Part shown: one piece after another, positions 1 through 11,317 of the stretch
How positions within the stretch are numbered: position 1 is the stretch's first letter
Layout of the letters: each line of letters starts with the position of its first letter
NCBI GenBank assembly: GCA_013176395.1
Contig: JABMLP010000016.1
Coordinates: 930,001 to 994,000, forward strand
From: Venturia oleaginea
Lineage: Eukaryota; Ascomycota; Dothideomycetes; Venturiales; Venturiaceae
Direction: 5' to 3'
Length of the DNA stretch: 64,000 nt
Position numbers and translations under genes: made by a program
The notes under the pieces: model-generated
Seen by the model: the letters and a program-made list of their open reading frames with translations, nothing else
The model's database searches: none
What the model was told of the DNA's origin: nothing

Positions 1-894
1 CATCCATCCGCTGGAGCTCGCGTTTGATCGGTCCATGGTACTGGCCTATTAGACGCGAGTAAGTCTTCACGACAGAGATTATCTCGGAATCATATCCACA
101 GAAGAATTTCCATTCTCTACTCCCTTCCTCGATGTCCTGGGCGTCGCACTCTCAGTTGCCAATATACCGATAGTGTGTCATTGCTACCGACTTTACTGCT
201 TGTATCCAAATGTCTGGTGAGTTAAGTGCTCTACCGATGAAGAGGAAATTACGTTGCCAGTGGTGCATGATTTGCTCGCTTCTAGAACGAGTTCCGAGAA
301 TGAGGACCTCCAGTCTTGAGCAAATTGGTCGAGAGTTGTAGCAACCATAGACATCAATAACCTCGTGTATGTTTGCATATATACCGGAAGATTCGGCTGG
401 TAGTTCCACAGGACCCTCGACGTCTTCGTACATGAAGGCGAATACGGTTTTGTAGGCGGTGACGATGTAATCGTGCATACCTGATGGCCATGCTCGATCC
501 GCGACAAGCGATGGTAAAACTCTTCGGCAAAGATATTAGTACCCTTCGACTGGGGTTTGTCGGCGGATACAAAAAGAGATCGACACCACTGTGTACATGT
601 ACGTACCTTGCCTTCTAGTAAATGACTGCAGTTGTCACCTCCACGATCTCCTCCTGATATAACGAGCTCATATCTCTTCATGTAGACGCATCTTCCAGCT
701 ATGGTCTTCGTCCCCGTAACCTTACTCCCCACCCATCTGTCACTCAGACCAGCCGTAAAGAAATCGGAGAATCTCGACAAGACGTCGGAGTGAAGGACGA
801 GATCGTGGAGTCCATTGGGAGCGAGCGAGATGACAACGTCCCTATCGGTATATTGAAGGAATGGCCGACTCTCCGGAGAGAAGTTCGAAGCCAT
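1..894 (-). CDS. BTB/POZ-like domain protein 1, partial
   Basis: The ATG is at 894 (MASNF). I read three exons: 894 to about 603, about 480 to 197, and 148 past the left edge. The introns are about 481-602 (its exact donor is uncertain, as a phase shift must be absorbed) and 149-196 (GTAAAG...GAG). The N-terminal stretch has the BTB pattern: a DVVISL strand, then LHSDVLSRFSDFF, then a helical continuation in exon 2 (VTAYKTVFAFMYED). Fungal BTB proteins of this kind are usually protein-protein interaction or Cul3 adaptor-like proteins, but no partner domain is visible here. The protein continues beyond the window. It is a diverged paralogue of the gene at 1387-2404, on the same strand. The BTB assignment rests on pattern recognition and no specific function is claimed. 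Confidence 0.6.
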
Positions 895-1386
895 GACTGT
901 TGATTGTAGGAACAATGTCAGCTCTCAATCGTATTCACTGGTGAGCAAAGTAATGGGAGACTACCGACCAATTCTCAGACTGCTTTTTCGGGGCTGGTAA
1001 TGTTGTTGTTGTTGTTGTTTGAGGAGAAAGAATCTGTGATTGGAAGTAAATTTGTTCGGTATCAGCTGATCAAGGTGTGCTACCCGGACAACACTCATCT
1101 ATGCTCGTTTGGCAGTCTACCAAGACTCAACGCTAGAATACCAACGCCGTCGTCCTCCTATCTTCTCTTTTCATTGTAGAGACACTGGGAACTGGGCATA
1201 TACTTGGATATAGCAAGGGATCGAGTTGCTATAACGGGAGTTGTCTACTCAAATGTTCAAAATATTCATTGACCGAAGAAACTATAAGCCAAAGACAAAA
1301 CAGCCGACTCGATAATAATTGATTCTTACCTCTTGATTAACGCCTGAATTCCAAATCCTCATGGACACGTGCTATCCAAGCGAACA
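895..1386. other. Intergenic spacer with (GTT)n microsatellite
   Basis: This stretch separates the two tandem BTB-like genes. It should hold the promoter of gene 1 and the 3' end of gene 2. A GTT microsatellite lies at about 1001-1020. No other gene is supported. Confidence 0.5.
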
Positions 1387-2404
1387 TTAGCTCTCCAAAC
1401 CAAGCTGCGTCAGAATGTTTACAATTTCTTCTTCCTGCATTCTTTTGGATTCCTCATGGTACTCTGTCACTATTATCTCTGCCGAGCTACCAAAACTAAT
1501 CGTCAAAAACGGCTCTTCTTCCTTTACAATGCTTCTGGCCGCTTGCGCGAGCTCTTTCTGGATGCAAGGGACAGGATCGCAATTGCAATCCAGCATCTTG
1601 CCCAACGATGAGGTACCGACGTTGGAATCCCTTAGCCACATGTCTCGATAAAGGGGTGATATGATTTCTCGTGCCTTGGAGAGAAGGAATTCGATGCCTT
1701 CGTAAAGGTTGCCACATGGGCATAAATTGCACGGTTAGTGCGTGAACTTGTGCGGGTGAGTGCCGCGAGTACCTTCGGCGGGATCAAAGGACCAGATATT
1801 ATAAAGCTTCCTTCTGTGCATGGATGTCCATCTCAAGGCAGATCGGAAGATTCTGGGCCCCCTTGTAACAACTGTCAAGTCTTGATGGTGTACCTGAAAT
1901 TGAGCGATTGCTGTAGAAGCGAGCTGATCAAGTTCATGCGCGATTTTGTCATATTCTTTTGCAATTTTAGCAGCCCAACATTTCATAATACCAATGATAT
2001 CTTGATGCAATAATATATGCTGCCATCAGGCCCTTGCTAGCGTAAATACGATCGTGCAGCTTCGAAGGAGCAGTCTGGATTGGTAATGATTAGCTCCAAG
2101 TGAGCAGGGCCAAAGACGCGGGTTGCACTTGGACGGCATTTCATACCTTTCCCTCCAACAAACAAAGATCCTTGCACACATCGTCTTCCACCAGCTCGTA
2201 TCGTTTTACAGTAATGATTCGGTCGTCCACGATTTTTGTGCCCGAAGTCTTGGCTTGTAGGCAGCGGCCCATTAGACCAGTTCGAATGAAGTCGGAATAC
2301 TTGGTGAGCAAGTCAGAGTGTAGAATGAAGTTTTCATCGTCATTAGAAGTGAGGGAAACGACAACACTACTGTCTCGGCATCGTGGGAATGTGCTTGTTG
2401 TCAT
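1387..2404 (-). CDS. BTB/POZ-like domain protein 2
   Basis: The ATG is at 2404 (MTTSTF). Exon 1 ends near 2147 at a GTATGA donor and encodes the same motif order as the neighbouring paralogue: SSVVVSL, LHSDLLTKYSDF, GTKIV, KRYELV and LLEGK. A middle coding block lies at about 2010-1768 (DKIAHELDQLAST...RKLYNIWSF). A final block starts near 1709 and ends at the stop at 1387. Joining GAAG at about 1769 to GCATCG near 1709 restores one frame (AEG-IEFLLSKAREII). The splice between the first and middle blocks could not be resolved: the frame expected after the intron meets a stop near 2030. There is either another intron or decay. The family call is a BTB-like adaptor and the function is unknown. 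Confidence 0.5.
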
Positions 2405-4206
2405 TTTGTAGAATATCGAATTCGACCTTTGATGTTGAGAACAGCCATCAAGGAGTCGAGTGGAAACTGATAATGATGAAGGATGAGGATGAGACGAATC
2501 TATTCATGGGCCGCGGGTTTTAGTCAGCTATGCGCTAGCCCATCTCGTCTTGAAGTCTTATCTCGATCGTTCCCGTCAGACAGTGTATGAACATTGAAAA
2601 GGTTGTCTCGAAGTTCAAACTATCCAGTCGAAGACTATTGCTATCACCTTATCCATCAAGAAGGGCAAAGTCCAATTTCCGCGATTATTGTAATGTTCTT
2701 CCTCCGGACAAACGTTTTCAATGCCAGTTTATTTCTTTGAGGACAGCCCAACGTCCCGATGGACCAGTCGAATTCATGGTCGAATTCCCCGTCCACGTTG
2801 TCTCCTTGTTGGTCCTCGCGGCACGTCTTCAACTCTCCTTTCTCGCAAAGCGTAGAAATTGAAGATGTTCGATGATCGAGAGTTGCAATTCGGTGGGTAA
2901 GTTGAATAGACTGATTCAATGCACTTTCGAAGAAGAAAGGATAAACATGTCGTGCTATGTTCGCGATCGAATTGAGTTCTTTTGCGCGATGATACTACGA
3001 GAAAGGATGAAACATTAGTACTTAACAATTAGCAAAGCCTTGAGTAGCTCGTAATAGGTCAATATATATACAGGACGTGGTTGGAGTGGCAGTGTACGTC
3101 ATTGGACGCAAGGAGACGAGTCGTCCAAATGAGGTAACCTGCGATTCTTGAAGGATTCTTTACATTACGTCGTTCTTAATGGGGATGCTCCATATCTATG
3201 ACACAGAAACCAAACAGAAATCAAAGGATCCGCAGAGTCTTTGACCAGCAGTCGACAAAAAGGAATAGCCTACAGTTCTGCATGCAAATTTGATGAGTCA
3301 ATGTTACTACAAAAAGAGTACTTGAGGCGATCTCAGTCATAAGTCGAACCAAGTTTAATTACTAAATCCCCTGGGGGGGGGGGAAAGACAAAATAAGAGG
3401 TTCGCTGTTGGCGGTATACTACATAATTTTCAAAATCTATATTATTCAGCAAAACTGATTTGAGGTTCTTTCCCCAGGTTCAGGTTCTCTGCCGTCATCA
3501 TCTCCAAATTCAATGAAGACATATCCAGCTACCATCCCTTCTTGCTTGACATAGGAAAGTATTATCTCGATGTGTTTTGATGGCGTCCCAACGAGTTGTT
3601 CGAATACTTTGATTCCTGCGATCGGTCCGATTTGACAATCTGCGTCGTTAATCCAAAACCAGAAAACGAGAAGGAAACAAGATATTATTAAACCATCTGT
3701 CACTTCTGAGCATACTGCTTTGAAGCTTGAAATGGAGTTGTCCCAAAGCTACAGAATCGGGAAGATGGCTCACCCTTCACGTAATATTTTCGCGAATCCG
3801 ATGAAGACCCTTTTCCATGGGCCATAATGACATCTATGATGTGCACCTGTTGCAACTATAGCATCGAGGTAGAAGTGCCTGATCAGTATTTATCTGAAGA
3901 CTCCCGAACCTCAAAAATCATTTTGATCCAAACCTTCAAAGATTACGCTCGGACATAAAGAACCCTCGGAAACAATACTTCGCTCATCTCAGTCGGAGTT
4001 CTTCCCGCCCAAAACCTCGGCCCTCCCAAACCTGGTTAAGTCCCACCAAACAGCACTTTCCCCCACCATCAAAGTCCAATCACAGCAAGGAAAAGCTCGA
4101 AATTTGTCCCAAGGAAGTTTAGCTTTCTTCACACCAGAACTCTTCGCCCGCTCCATTTGGGCACATCTATATTAATGATATTTTCTTCGTTTCGTCTCAT
4201 CTATCA
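2405..4206. other. Gene-poor stretch
   Basis: No convincing gene was found. An 11-base G run sits at 3373-3383. A minus-strand open frame at 3446-3703 begins with a hydrophobic segment (CFLLVFWFW) followed by a mixed domain, but it has no ATG before the hydrophobic part. It may be an exon of an unrecognised gene or chance. Other open frames here look like noise. Confidence 0.4.
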
Positions 4207-4356
4207 GGTGGTATGGTCTAGTGGTATGACGTCGCGTTGTGGAACAGTTTTCTGGCTGAAGTCTGACTTCAAATTCCGCGCCAGCCTGTACGTTTATCTG
4301 CTTACCTCGATCCCACTACGCATGTGCTGACCTCTTCTAGGGGTTCGATTGTAAGT
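4207..4356 (+). pseudogene. tRNA-His(GTG)-like sequence, interrupted
   Basis: The 5' half reads as a tRNA: acceptor strand GGTGGTA at 4207-4213, A-box-like TGGTCTAGTGG at 4214-4224, D stem GTC/GAC, and anticodon arm CGCG-TTGTGG with anticodon GTG at 4239-4241. The matching CGCG of the anticodon stem returns at 4277-4280, so a 33-nt tRNA intron at about 4243-4275, in the canonical place after the base following the anticodon, is possible. The T arm is then displaced: a B-box-like GGTTCGATTG starts at 4343, after a 53-nt segment (4288-4340) that itself begins GTACGT and ends CTTCTAG. No TACCACC 3' acceptor strand follows. It is probably a pseudogene; a folding search would decide. Confidence 0.4.
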
Positions 4357-5379
4357 TAAACATTCAATATCTGTGGAGGTTATCCTCTTCTAATACATAT
4401 CAGCCCAGTACCGCCAACTGCGAAGATCTTTTTTTCTCTCAGCTTGACTTGTGTACTATATAATTTTTGGCTTGGGCTTGGGCTATGTATCTCGGACTGA
4501 GAGTTGGAAAGGATTCTTCTTTTGCTATGAAGTAGATATTCATTCGTGCCAGTCTTGGTCTCACAACTCTTCATCGCGTTGTATCGCGACTTCCCTCAAA
4601 GTTCGACAAACCTTGCAATTTTTTGTTCAGATGTTGCTCAATATAGTCTCAAGAAACATGGCACCAACGAGAGCACGTTTCAGTCTCGTTCTGTTTAGAA
4701 TATTCGAAGCACCGGAATTTTGGTGTGGCGTATTCCTCTAGCGAAGCCACAGGCCTAATAGTCCCCACACCCTACCATCAACACGACCGCGTCTTGCCAC
4801 AGCCACATTCTGCTATATCTCAATGAAGTCCATATTTCGACCATACATGGTGCTCAGGGTTCCTCATGGCGGAAGGTGTTTATACCCCAGCATATCTCAA
4901 TAATTTACCAAAGAAGAGTTCCGCCAGCGACGTAACACCTCGCTTCTCTGTCTGAAATGAAGATGGCGACTTGATCCGCAATCAGAGCTGTAATTTTTGG
5001 CCTTGAGGCAACCAAGTACCTGTCAAGAACCCTTCAAAGGCCTCAACGAAGGCCTCATCGTTGAGGCCATGCTCACAATCTAGAATCTAAAGAACAATCC
5101 CTGGCTAGAGGATGGCGAAGTAGCTAAACCGCGCGGTAACTCCGACTTGCCGTTGTCCACCTCTCTAGGTCTGTTTATTTCGACTTTCCTTTGCTCGATA
5201 CTGACCTTGAGCCGTTCTGCTCAGTTGTCTCTCATTGCCCGGGAAAGCCCGTTCCCCATCGCCGCCACAAACCTAGCCTTTGAGCTCCATCAAACACCCA
5301 CAAAACAATGGATCGAGACAGAAAGAGCTACCTCAATTTCCCTCGATCCTGACCTCCACTTCCTGTGATGTCGTAACGG

Positions 5380-5500
5380 CCCGTAGAAAATACGATTACC
5401 AAGCACCCGTCCAGAATGCCTATTTGCCCAAAATCAAACATCTTAGCGTAAAGCGTGGAGGCGGTTCCAGTATTGTGTTTTGGGCTGGAGTATCATGAAG
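5380..5500 (+). pseudogene. Possible Tc1/mariner transposase remnant
   Basis: A short reading frame contains RGGGSSIVFWAGVS. This resembles the GGGSvmVWG block found before the catalytic core of Tc1/mariner transposases, and it is preceded by a basic, aromatic-rich stretch as in that family. The frame stops immediately afterwards. No catalytic Asp blocks and no inverted repeats were recognised nearby. It is a weak call resting on one motif. Confidence 0.25.
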
Positions 5501-6169
5501 GCTCGTACAGATCACGATTGGCTTAGCTATGAGGACGGGAAAGAGACTTCGGAGGACATGAAAACCCAAGCGCAGTGCTTGAACAGCCGTGACAGGACTA
5601 TGTGCGATTGATTCGAGACAAGGGCAGAAATGTGTGTGAGATCAGCTCACGAAAGGTCTGCTACACAAAATGTCATGGAGAATTGAGCGCATGTGGAAGA
5701 AGGCGGTGGTTTCACACGAAGCTTAGTTTCGATGCAATGAACATAAAGTTTCTTCTCACGCACCTCCAGTGGATGGCCCAGGTAAGTTTTGCTGAACTCA
5801 ACTACCGTTTCCATGCAGAATCATCGAACGTGGAAAATTCACCAGCTATCCAAAGCCACATCTATTTGGCTACCTTGGTCTCGCTTCAAGCTTGCAACGC
5901 TATTGGAAAGCCATCGGAATGCTCTCAGATATCTTTCAAGGTCGTTGCAGCCTCTTTGTGGCTGTGAGCCTCGGTTGATCGAGTAAGAAAACGTAGTGTG
6001 AGGTGATGGATCGTGAACATTACCCCTGTTCGTGACCTTCGCGTCGGGCGTCCATCCTCGATTTCGCGCCGCACTCTGTCCTCCGCTCTGCTCTCGTCCC
6101 TATCCTCTCCTGTTTCGGTGCTTTTGCGCCTGTACTTGTCCTGTTCTCCTGTCTCTCTCTTCAACTTCA

Positions 6170-6508
6170 ATGTCTTTCCTTTTCGAGACGCGTTTGCGCG
6201 CCTCTCCCAATGAGAAGAGTCGTATCACTCTCGAATGGGCTGCAAGCCTCGCGAAGCATGATACGGAACACTTTGCGACACAGATCTCAATGAGGCTCAT
6301 GGATGAAGTGAATAAATTGCTTGGGAACGGCAGCCCACAAACTGTCGATGAGCTTTTGTCGCTCCACGCTGTGCCAAAGAATACTAGCATTGGCTTGTAC
6401 GGTTTATTGGCGCTGTCGAAAGGAGATGGTGTGGTCTTTAAGGCCGTGAAAGCCGGCTATGGTGGCTCTTGTGTGCGACCTGTGGAAGGTCTTCAAAAGC
6501 GCGTCTAG
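6170..6508 (+). CDS. Hypothetical 112-aa protein
   Basis: An uninterrupted frame of 112 codons starts at an ATG (MSFLFETR) in good context. It is preceded by about 90 bases of C/T-rich sequence (6075-6168), typical of fungal 5' leaders. The protein has no signal peptide or membrane segment and reads as mixed helical (EVNKLLGNGSPQTVDELLSL). I recognise no family. A GAA/AAG microsatellite begins 26 bases after the stop. It is probably a gene, but expression evidence would be needed. Confidence 0.4.
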   Translation: MSFLFETRLRASPNEKSRITLEWAASLAKHDTEHFATQISMRLMDEVNKLLGNGSPQTVDELLSLHAVPKNTSIGLYGLLALSKGDGVVFKAVKAGYGGSCVRPVEGLQKRV

Positions 6509-6533
6509 GGCGACCCTAGGCGCGAGTTATATC

Positions 6534-6577
6534 GCAAGAAGAAGAAGAAGAAGAAGAAGAAGAAGAAGAAGAAGAAA
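6534..6577 (+). repeat. (AAG)n microsatellite
   Basis: About fourteen uninterrupted AAG/GAA units lie directly downstream of the hypothetical gene ending at 6508. They create long Lys or Phe runs in chance reading frames. Confidence 0.9.
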
Positions 6578-6925
6578 GTCACCTCTTTCACCAATATTTG
6601 TGGTCGTATCCTATCTTGAGATACAGCGCAGTTATCTGTGATGTTAAGTCGTTCTAATTGAAATCGACAGTGTTGAATTGGGGTCGCAAAAGATGATGCG
6701 TTTTGGCTTTTGCTCAATTTCGATGCTGACTATAGGTTGTTATAGGGCGTGCATTGAATACTTCTACAATATCCTCGATTCTCATCATTTCATCATCATG
6801 TAAACGGAGTACGACAGTGGGGCAGATCACCACACACACCCCTTACTGGCGCAAGAACAGCCACACACACATCCACCTGAAATCGGTTATTCCTGTTCCT
6901 TCACACATTAATTCGAGCACTTACT

Positions 6926-7194
6926 TTACTTCCCCGTAGGCTCCGCAACTCTCTTGACCTTAGTGAGCGAGAACAATGTAGGAGCGCATCTTTGAAACTT
7001 GTCAGTCTACCATAGTAATCATGGAATTGCGTGCGTACCAGTTCACACTGGATGCGTTCTTGTATAAGTTCTGCAACCTGTCCATCAGCACCGATGGAAC
7101 ACGACGCTTTTCCGGCAAGGCAATCGGTGATGCAGTTGGCTGATACCAAGGGTGCGGTGAAAGTAGCAAGAAGGAAGAGAAGGTTGAAACGCAT
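6926..7194 (-). CDS. Small secreted Cys-containing protein
   Basis: The ATG is at 7194. The protein begins MRFNLLFLLATFTAPLVSA, a clear signal peptide with AxA-like cleavage before NCITDCLAGKASC. Exon 1 ends at 7039 before a GTACGC donor. Using the acceptor after CTGACAAG, exon 2 starts at 6997 and runs to TAA at 6926-6928, giving about 75 residues with five Cys. A second acceptor at 6990 would give a shorter, different tail, so the C-terminus is uncertain. The intron is unusually short (41 or about 48 nt). Small secreted proteins of this type include effectors, CFEM-like and cell-wall proteins, but the Cys spacing here matches none that I know. Confidence 0.6.
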
Positions 7195-8314
7195 TGTTGT
7201 GTCTTTTGAGAAATGTGGTAAGCGGTATTGAAGTATCGAGTGAGACAGATTCTTAGAAGATGGAAGTCGGGTGATTTTGCAGGTTGCCTCGTCGGGGCAT
7301 GCTGGATTTATAGGAGGAGGATTCTCTTGCCACAACTTTTGTGTGGCAATTCATACAGTTTCCATGTCTCACAATTGTGACCCAGAAGACTTTTGGGGTA
7401 GCGACACGACACTGCGTGTACTCGACACTCCTTCCGTCGAATCTTCTGACCTGTAGATGTAGTAGCATTCGGCCTCGCCGGAGGTAAATGGCCTACACTA
7501 GCCAAAGACTAGATAGCCATCAACTTTCTTTGTCCCATTGTCACCACTGACAAGAAATAAAGCGAATGCAATGCCTGTCCCACCCCATCGGTGCTCTATG
7601 GCTTGCGATCATCCCGATTCTATTGTCTCAGGTTCCCTCGGATCGTGTACAAATATGATTCCTCCATTTTGTCCTTGGGCGCGTCGGTGGGCTGTAAAAT
7701 GAACACATATCTGCTAGGTGCTGTCTTCGCTTTGGGAGAGGCATAGTCTCTGTGTAAGCTTTCCAAGTTGAAAATGCCTGTAAAGACCTCTTGGGGCGAT
7801 GATTCACTGCGACATGATTAGTGGTCTGCTGATATTGGACACCACTCCAGGTTGCCGCTCTCTTCATTGGCCATCGCCAGTCTGATCCAGTTTTGATCTG
7901 TCTTGGTCGATAGTCGGCGCAGAAAAGAAGTTGAGATCTTCTACATGTCAATTCGTGCCACTTCATGATGCATCTTCTCTGCAAAGAACAGGTCACTGAA
8001 AAGACCAGCCCAACCATGATTTTGGAAGTATGATAGATATCGCCGCAAATATGTTGCTCACTCTCTTGGTATTGTGCCGCCACCACTCAAGGCCATCAAC
8101 TAAATTATCTGCTCGTGCGGCACCCAGAAGTTGAGATTGTAAATCCAGGATATAGCAAGTGAAGAATGAGTTGTTGACGGATTGTGTGGGAGGTTGCAGG
8201 TTTCGTAACAGAATCGTGTTTAATGGGGCGTGTATTGTTACGAATTGCTGCTTATTGTTCGTGTATTTTTGCGTTTCCAAAGGCTAGACCCGCTTTTGGA
8301 CGGAATGGTACAGC
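7195..8314. other. Intergenic region, no supported gene
   Basis: The spacer lies between the secreted protein gene and the BRCT protein. Open frames on the minus strand at 7628-8280 lack recognisable domains and a convincing start. Confidence 0.4.
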
Positions 8315-8320
8315 ACGCGT
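8315..8320. promoter_or_regulatory. MCB-type element ACGCGT
   Basis: The palindrome ACGCGT is the MluI cell-cycle box bound by MBF/DSC1 in yeasts. It lies about 120 bases upstream of the ATG of the Rad4/Dpb11-like gene at 8442, and a second GCGCGTC-like sequence follows within 15 bases. Control of this gene through it is inferred. Confidence 0.5.
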
Positions 8321-8441
8321 TGTGTCGAGCGCGTCTCCCTTGTCAATCAACTCCCCTTCCGATTCCACTTCCAATGGCCTGTAAAATGGCTGCAGACCTC
8401 AGTGGGTAACTATTGATATACCGTTCACTCTGCAAGCCAAC

Positions 8442-11026
8442 ATGTCAATAGGCAGAGAACGACCGCTTGCTGGACTTGTGCTCTGCTGCACGTCAATTTC
8501 TCCAGATGCTCGACACGCTCTCTCGGCCTCTGCCACGCAGATGGGCGCCGACCATAAATACGATCTCACTTCCGACGTCACGCACCTTATCGTTGGAAAC
8601 ATAGATACGCAAAAGTATAGATATGTGGCCAAGGAGCGACCTGATGTCAAGGTTGTGCTCCCAGACTTTATTGAGGCCGTACGAGTGCAATGGATGCAAG
8701 GCGGAGAGACCAATGTTGCCGAATTGGAAAAGGAGTATCAGGTGAAGACCTTCTGGGGCCTTCAAATCTGTCTTACTGGTTTCGATGGCGGTTTGTCAAT
8801 TGGAAAGTATCAAGATTCTCAGCAACTGACAATATACAGTGAACCAGCGAGACCACATGAAAAGCCTTGCTGAAACAAATGGAGCCACCTACCATGGAGA
8901 CCTCACGAAAGTTGTTACACATCTGATTGCCGCCGCCCCTGTAGGAAAGAAATATGAACATGCCCGTCGCTGGGGGATCAAGATCGTCTCCATCGAGTGG
9001 CTGGACGAGAGCCTTGAACGCGGCATGGTGCTCGACGAATCAATCTACGACCCGATGATTGCACCAGAGGAACGAGGAAGGAATGCATGGAATAGGCAGG
9101 CCTTGGAAATCATCGCAAAGGGGAAGAGGCAGCGAGATGAGAATTCCAAGGAGATTGTTTCGCAGAACAAGAGGAAGATCAGAAGGACAATGAGCGCAAA
9201 ACTTGGTAGTCAACAGGGCTCTATGTGGGCAGAGATGGCTTCTGCAGGCTCTGCGCAAGTCGCCCAGGACGAATGGCAACCGGTCGAGTTCGACAGTGTG
9301 CCGGGTGCAATACCTTCACATGTGGATTCTGAATCTGCGGACATCACTCCAGATCCTACCACCGAGCTTTCTAAGACTAAGGAACCACTCTCGCAGCCAA
9401 CAAACCAACCACAAGTCAGAGGTGTGTTTCGAGGTCGAAATGTTTATGTACATGGCTTCGCAGGAGCCAAGCTTGAGATCCTCCGGACTCATCTGGAGTC
9501 CCATGGCGCTCGTCTCTGCACATCTCCAGCTGATCTACGAGACGAATTTGAACTCGGGTATTTTCTAGTTCCTCACGATAGACCTACAGATAAATTGCCG
9601 CCAATACCAAATCAGGTCAATATATGGCAACGGGTGACTGAGTGGTGGGTGGAAAGCTGTCTTGCTTCAAAGACACTGGTCGACCCTGACGATGAACCAC
9701 TATGTAGACCATTTAGCAACCTTGCAATTGAAGGTTAGAATATTTTCAAGGAGGGCGCGGAAAATAAATACTAATTCGCGGAGCAGGATGCGAAGGCATG
9801 TCAATATCAGTAACGGGGTTTACTGGCGTAGAACTGTTACATGTGGTCAAAGCTATCAAATTAATGGGTATGCTACCTCCTGTCTGTGAGTGGGGGCAAG
9901 CGCGATTACTAAAACGTGACGTAGGCGCGAGTTATGAAGACTATCTTGTTGCTGAGAGATCTCTACTCTTGTGCAAATCGACAGTCCGAAACCAGGAGAA
10001 GCTAGACTTTGCAGCGGACAACGGCGTGCCCGTTGTAAGTGAGCAGTGGCTTTTGGCTTGTCTTGATGAAGGAGCGAAGCAGGACTTCGAACCGTACGAG
10101 CTTCGACGAGAGACACCGACAGTTCCTCTAAAGTATGAATCGAAAACATCCAGTTCAAAAGGCCTTGGTAAGGCGAAGCTTCCATCAAAATCTGACAGGT
10201 AAGAGTTATACCGGGAGACAGCGCCGAGATCGTCATACAAGACCGGTCACTAACTTATGATAGGCTCCAACAACTGCAATTCCAGAAGCCTACCACAAAG
10301 CGACGAGAGCCTTTACCACTGAAGCCCAACATATCGCTCAGGCTTAGTCCCACTAAGTCCAGACGAGTTGGCCCTTTCACAGAGGAGGATCTGGACGACG
10401 ACCAGGAACCAGCTACTACTCCTCATCTTAATGAGGAAGATGTACCACACTTCCCGTCACAGCCCCTGCGTCAGCTCTCCCAGGGCGAAATCAACTCCAA
10501 ATCGCCGAGATGCAGCGTCTCACCGGAGAAGGAAGCACCTCCCGCCGCCTCGGCACAGTCCACAGATTTCAGCAAAAATCCATCATCGGCAAACTCAAAC
10601 AGCGCTCATTTGCAAGAGACTATAGCGGCTTTACTTGCACAAAAGAAAGAGAGGTCAAATTCTGCAGCATGGGAAGAGGAGATGGACGCGTTGACAAAAC
10701 GTCGGAAAGCTAAACTCGGACGTGCGATCTCAGGCTCCTTTGGCTCCTCGAACGGTCTCTCGAGAACAAGTTCTACTGATGCCGCATATGTACCTGCCTA
10801 TGACCAAGAGAAGAGACCCGATCAGGCGCCACCGATGCCAAGCCAGAAAGTCCTGTACGAGACCGAGGAGAGGGAAGAGAAGGCCAAACTTATCGCGAGG
10901 CTGGGTGGGAAGGTCATGGATCCAGCTGAATATGATACAACGGTTGTCGCGAAGAGTATTGGCACTGTCAAGGAGCTCATGGTTGGCGACCCTGGTGGGA
11001 TGCGCAGACGGAGAGGGAGACAATGA
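8442..11026 (+). CDS. rad4: BRCT-repeat replication/checkpoint scaffold (Rad4/Dpb11/TopBP1 family)
   Basis: I read five exons: 8442-8790, 8840-9733, 9787-9867, 9925-10198 and 10264-11026. All introns are GT-AG and 49-65 nt, and every splice keeps frame, giving 786 residues. There are four BRCT domains. BRCT1 is at about residues 4-96 (ends PDFIEAV). BRCT2 is at about 105-190 (ICLTGFDG...VSIEWLDES). BRCT3 starts near 310 (GRNVYVHGFAGAK). BRCT4 is at about 417-505 (SVTGFTGVELL...SEQWLLACLDEG). The tail is long and charged, with a WEEEMDALTKRRKAKLG block and a basic end (MRRRRGRQ). Family members bind phosphorylated Sld3/Sld2 at origins and Rad9/ATR at damage sites in the nucleus. The four-BRCT layout and length fit S. 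pombe Rad4. An MCB box lies upstream. Confidence 0.88.
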
Positions 11027-11317
11027 CCTGTCCAGTGTGCATTTTGTGGCATGTCAAGACTTCTCAGGGTGGAACATGATTTGTTTACGAGCGACCGTTT
11101 TCTTACTTTTTATAGCGACGGCGCCTGATGGAAAGTGTATATGACGCATAGCGATGGGAGTTCTTTTGGTATATCCTTAGCGATGATGGGGGAGATCAAC
11201 AAGACAGTATTATTCTTGACGCCTCCCTGTTTGGTGGAGAGAATCCTTCATCTCCGAATCCGAAATTGAGTTCAACGCTATCGACGCCCTCCCCATTTCG
11301 ACATGCATCGGGCAACC

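Noticed and set aside
6534..6717. Poly-Lys/Poly-Phe open frames
   Set aside because: Produced by the AAG microsatellite.
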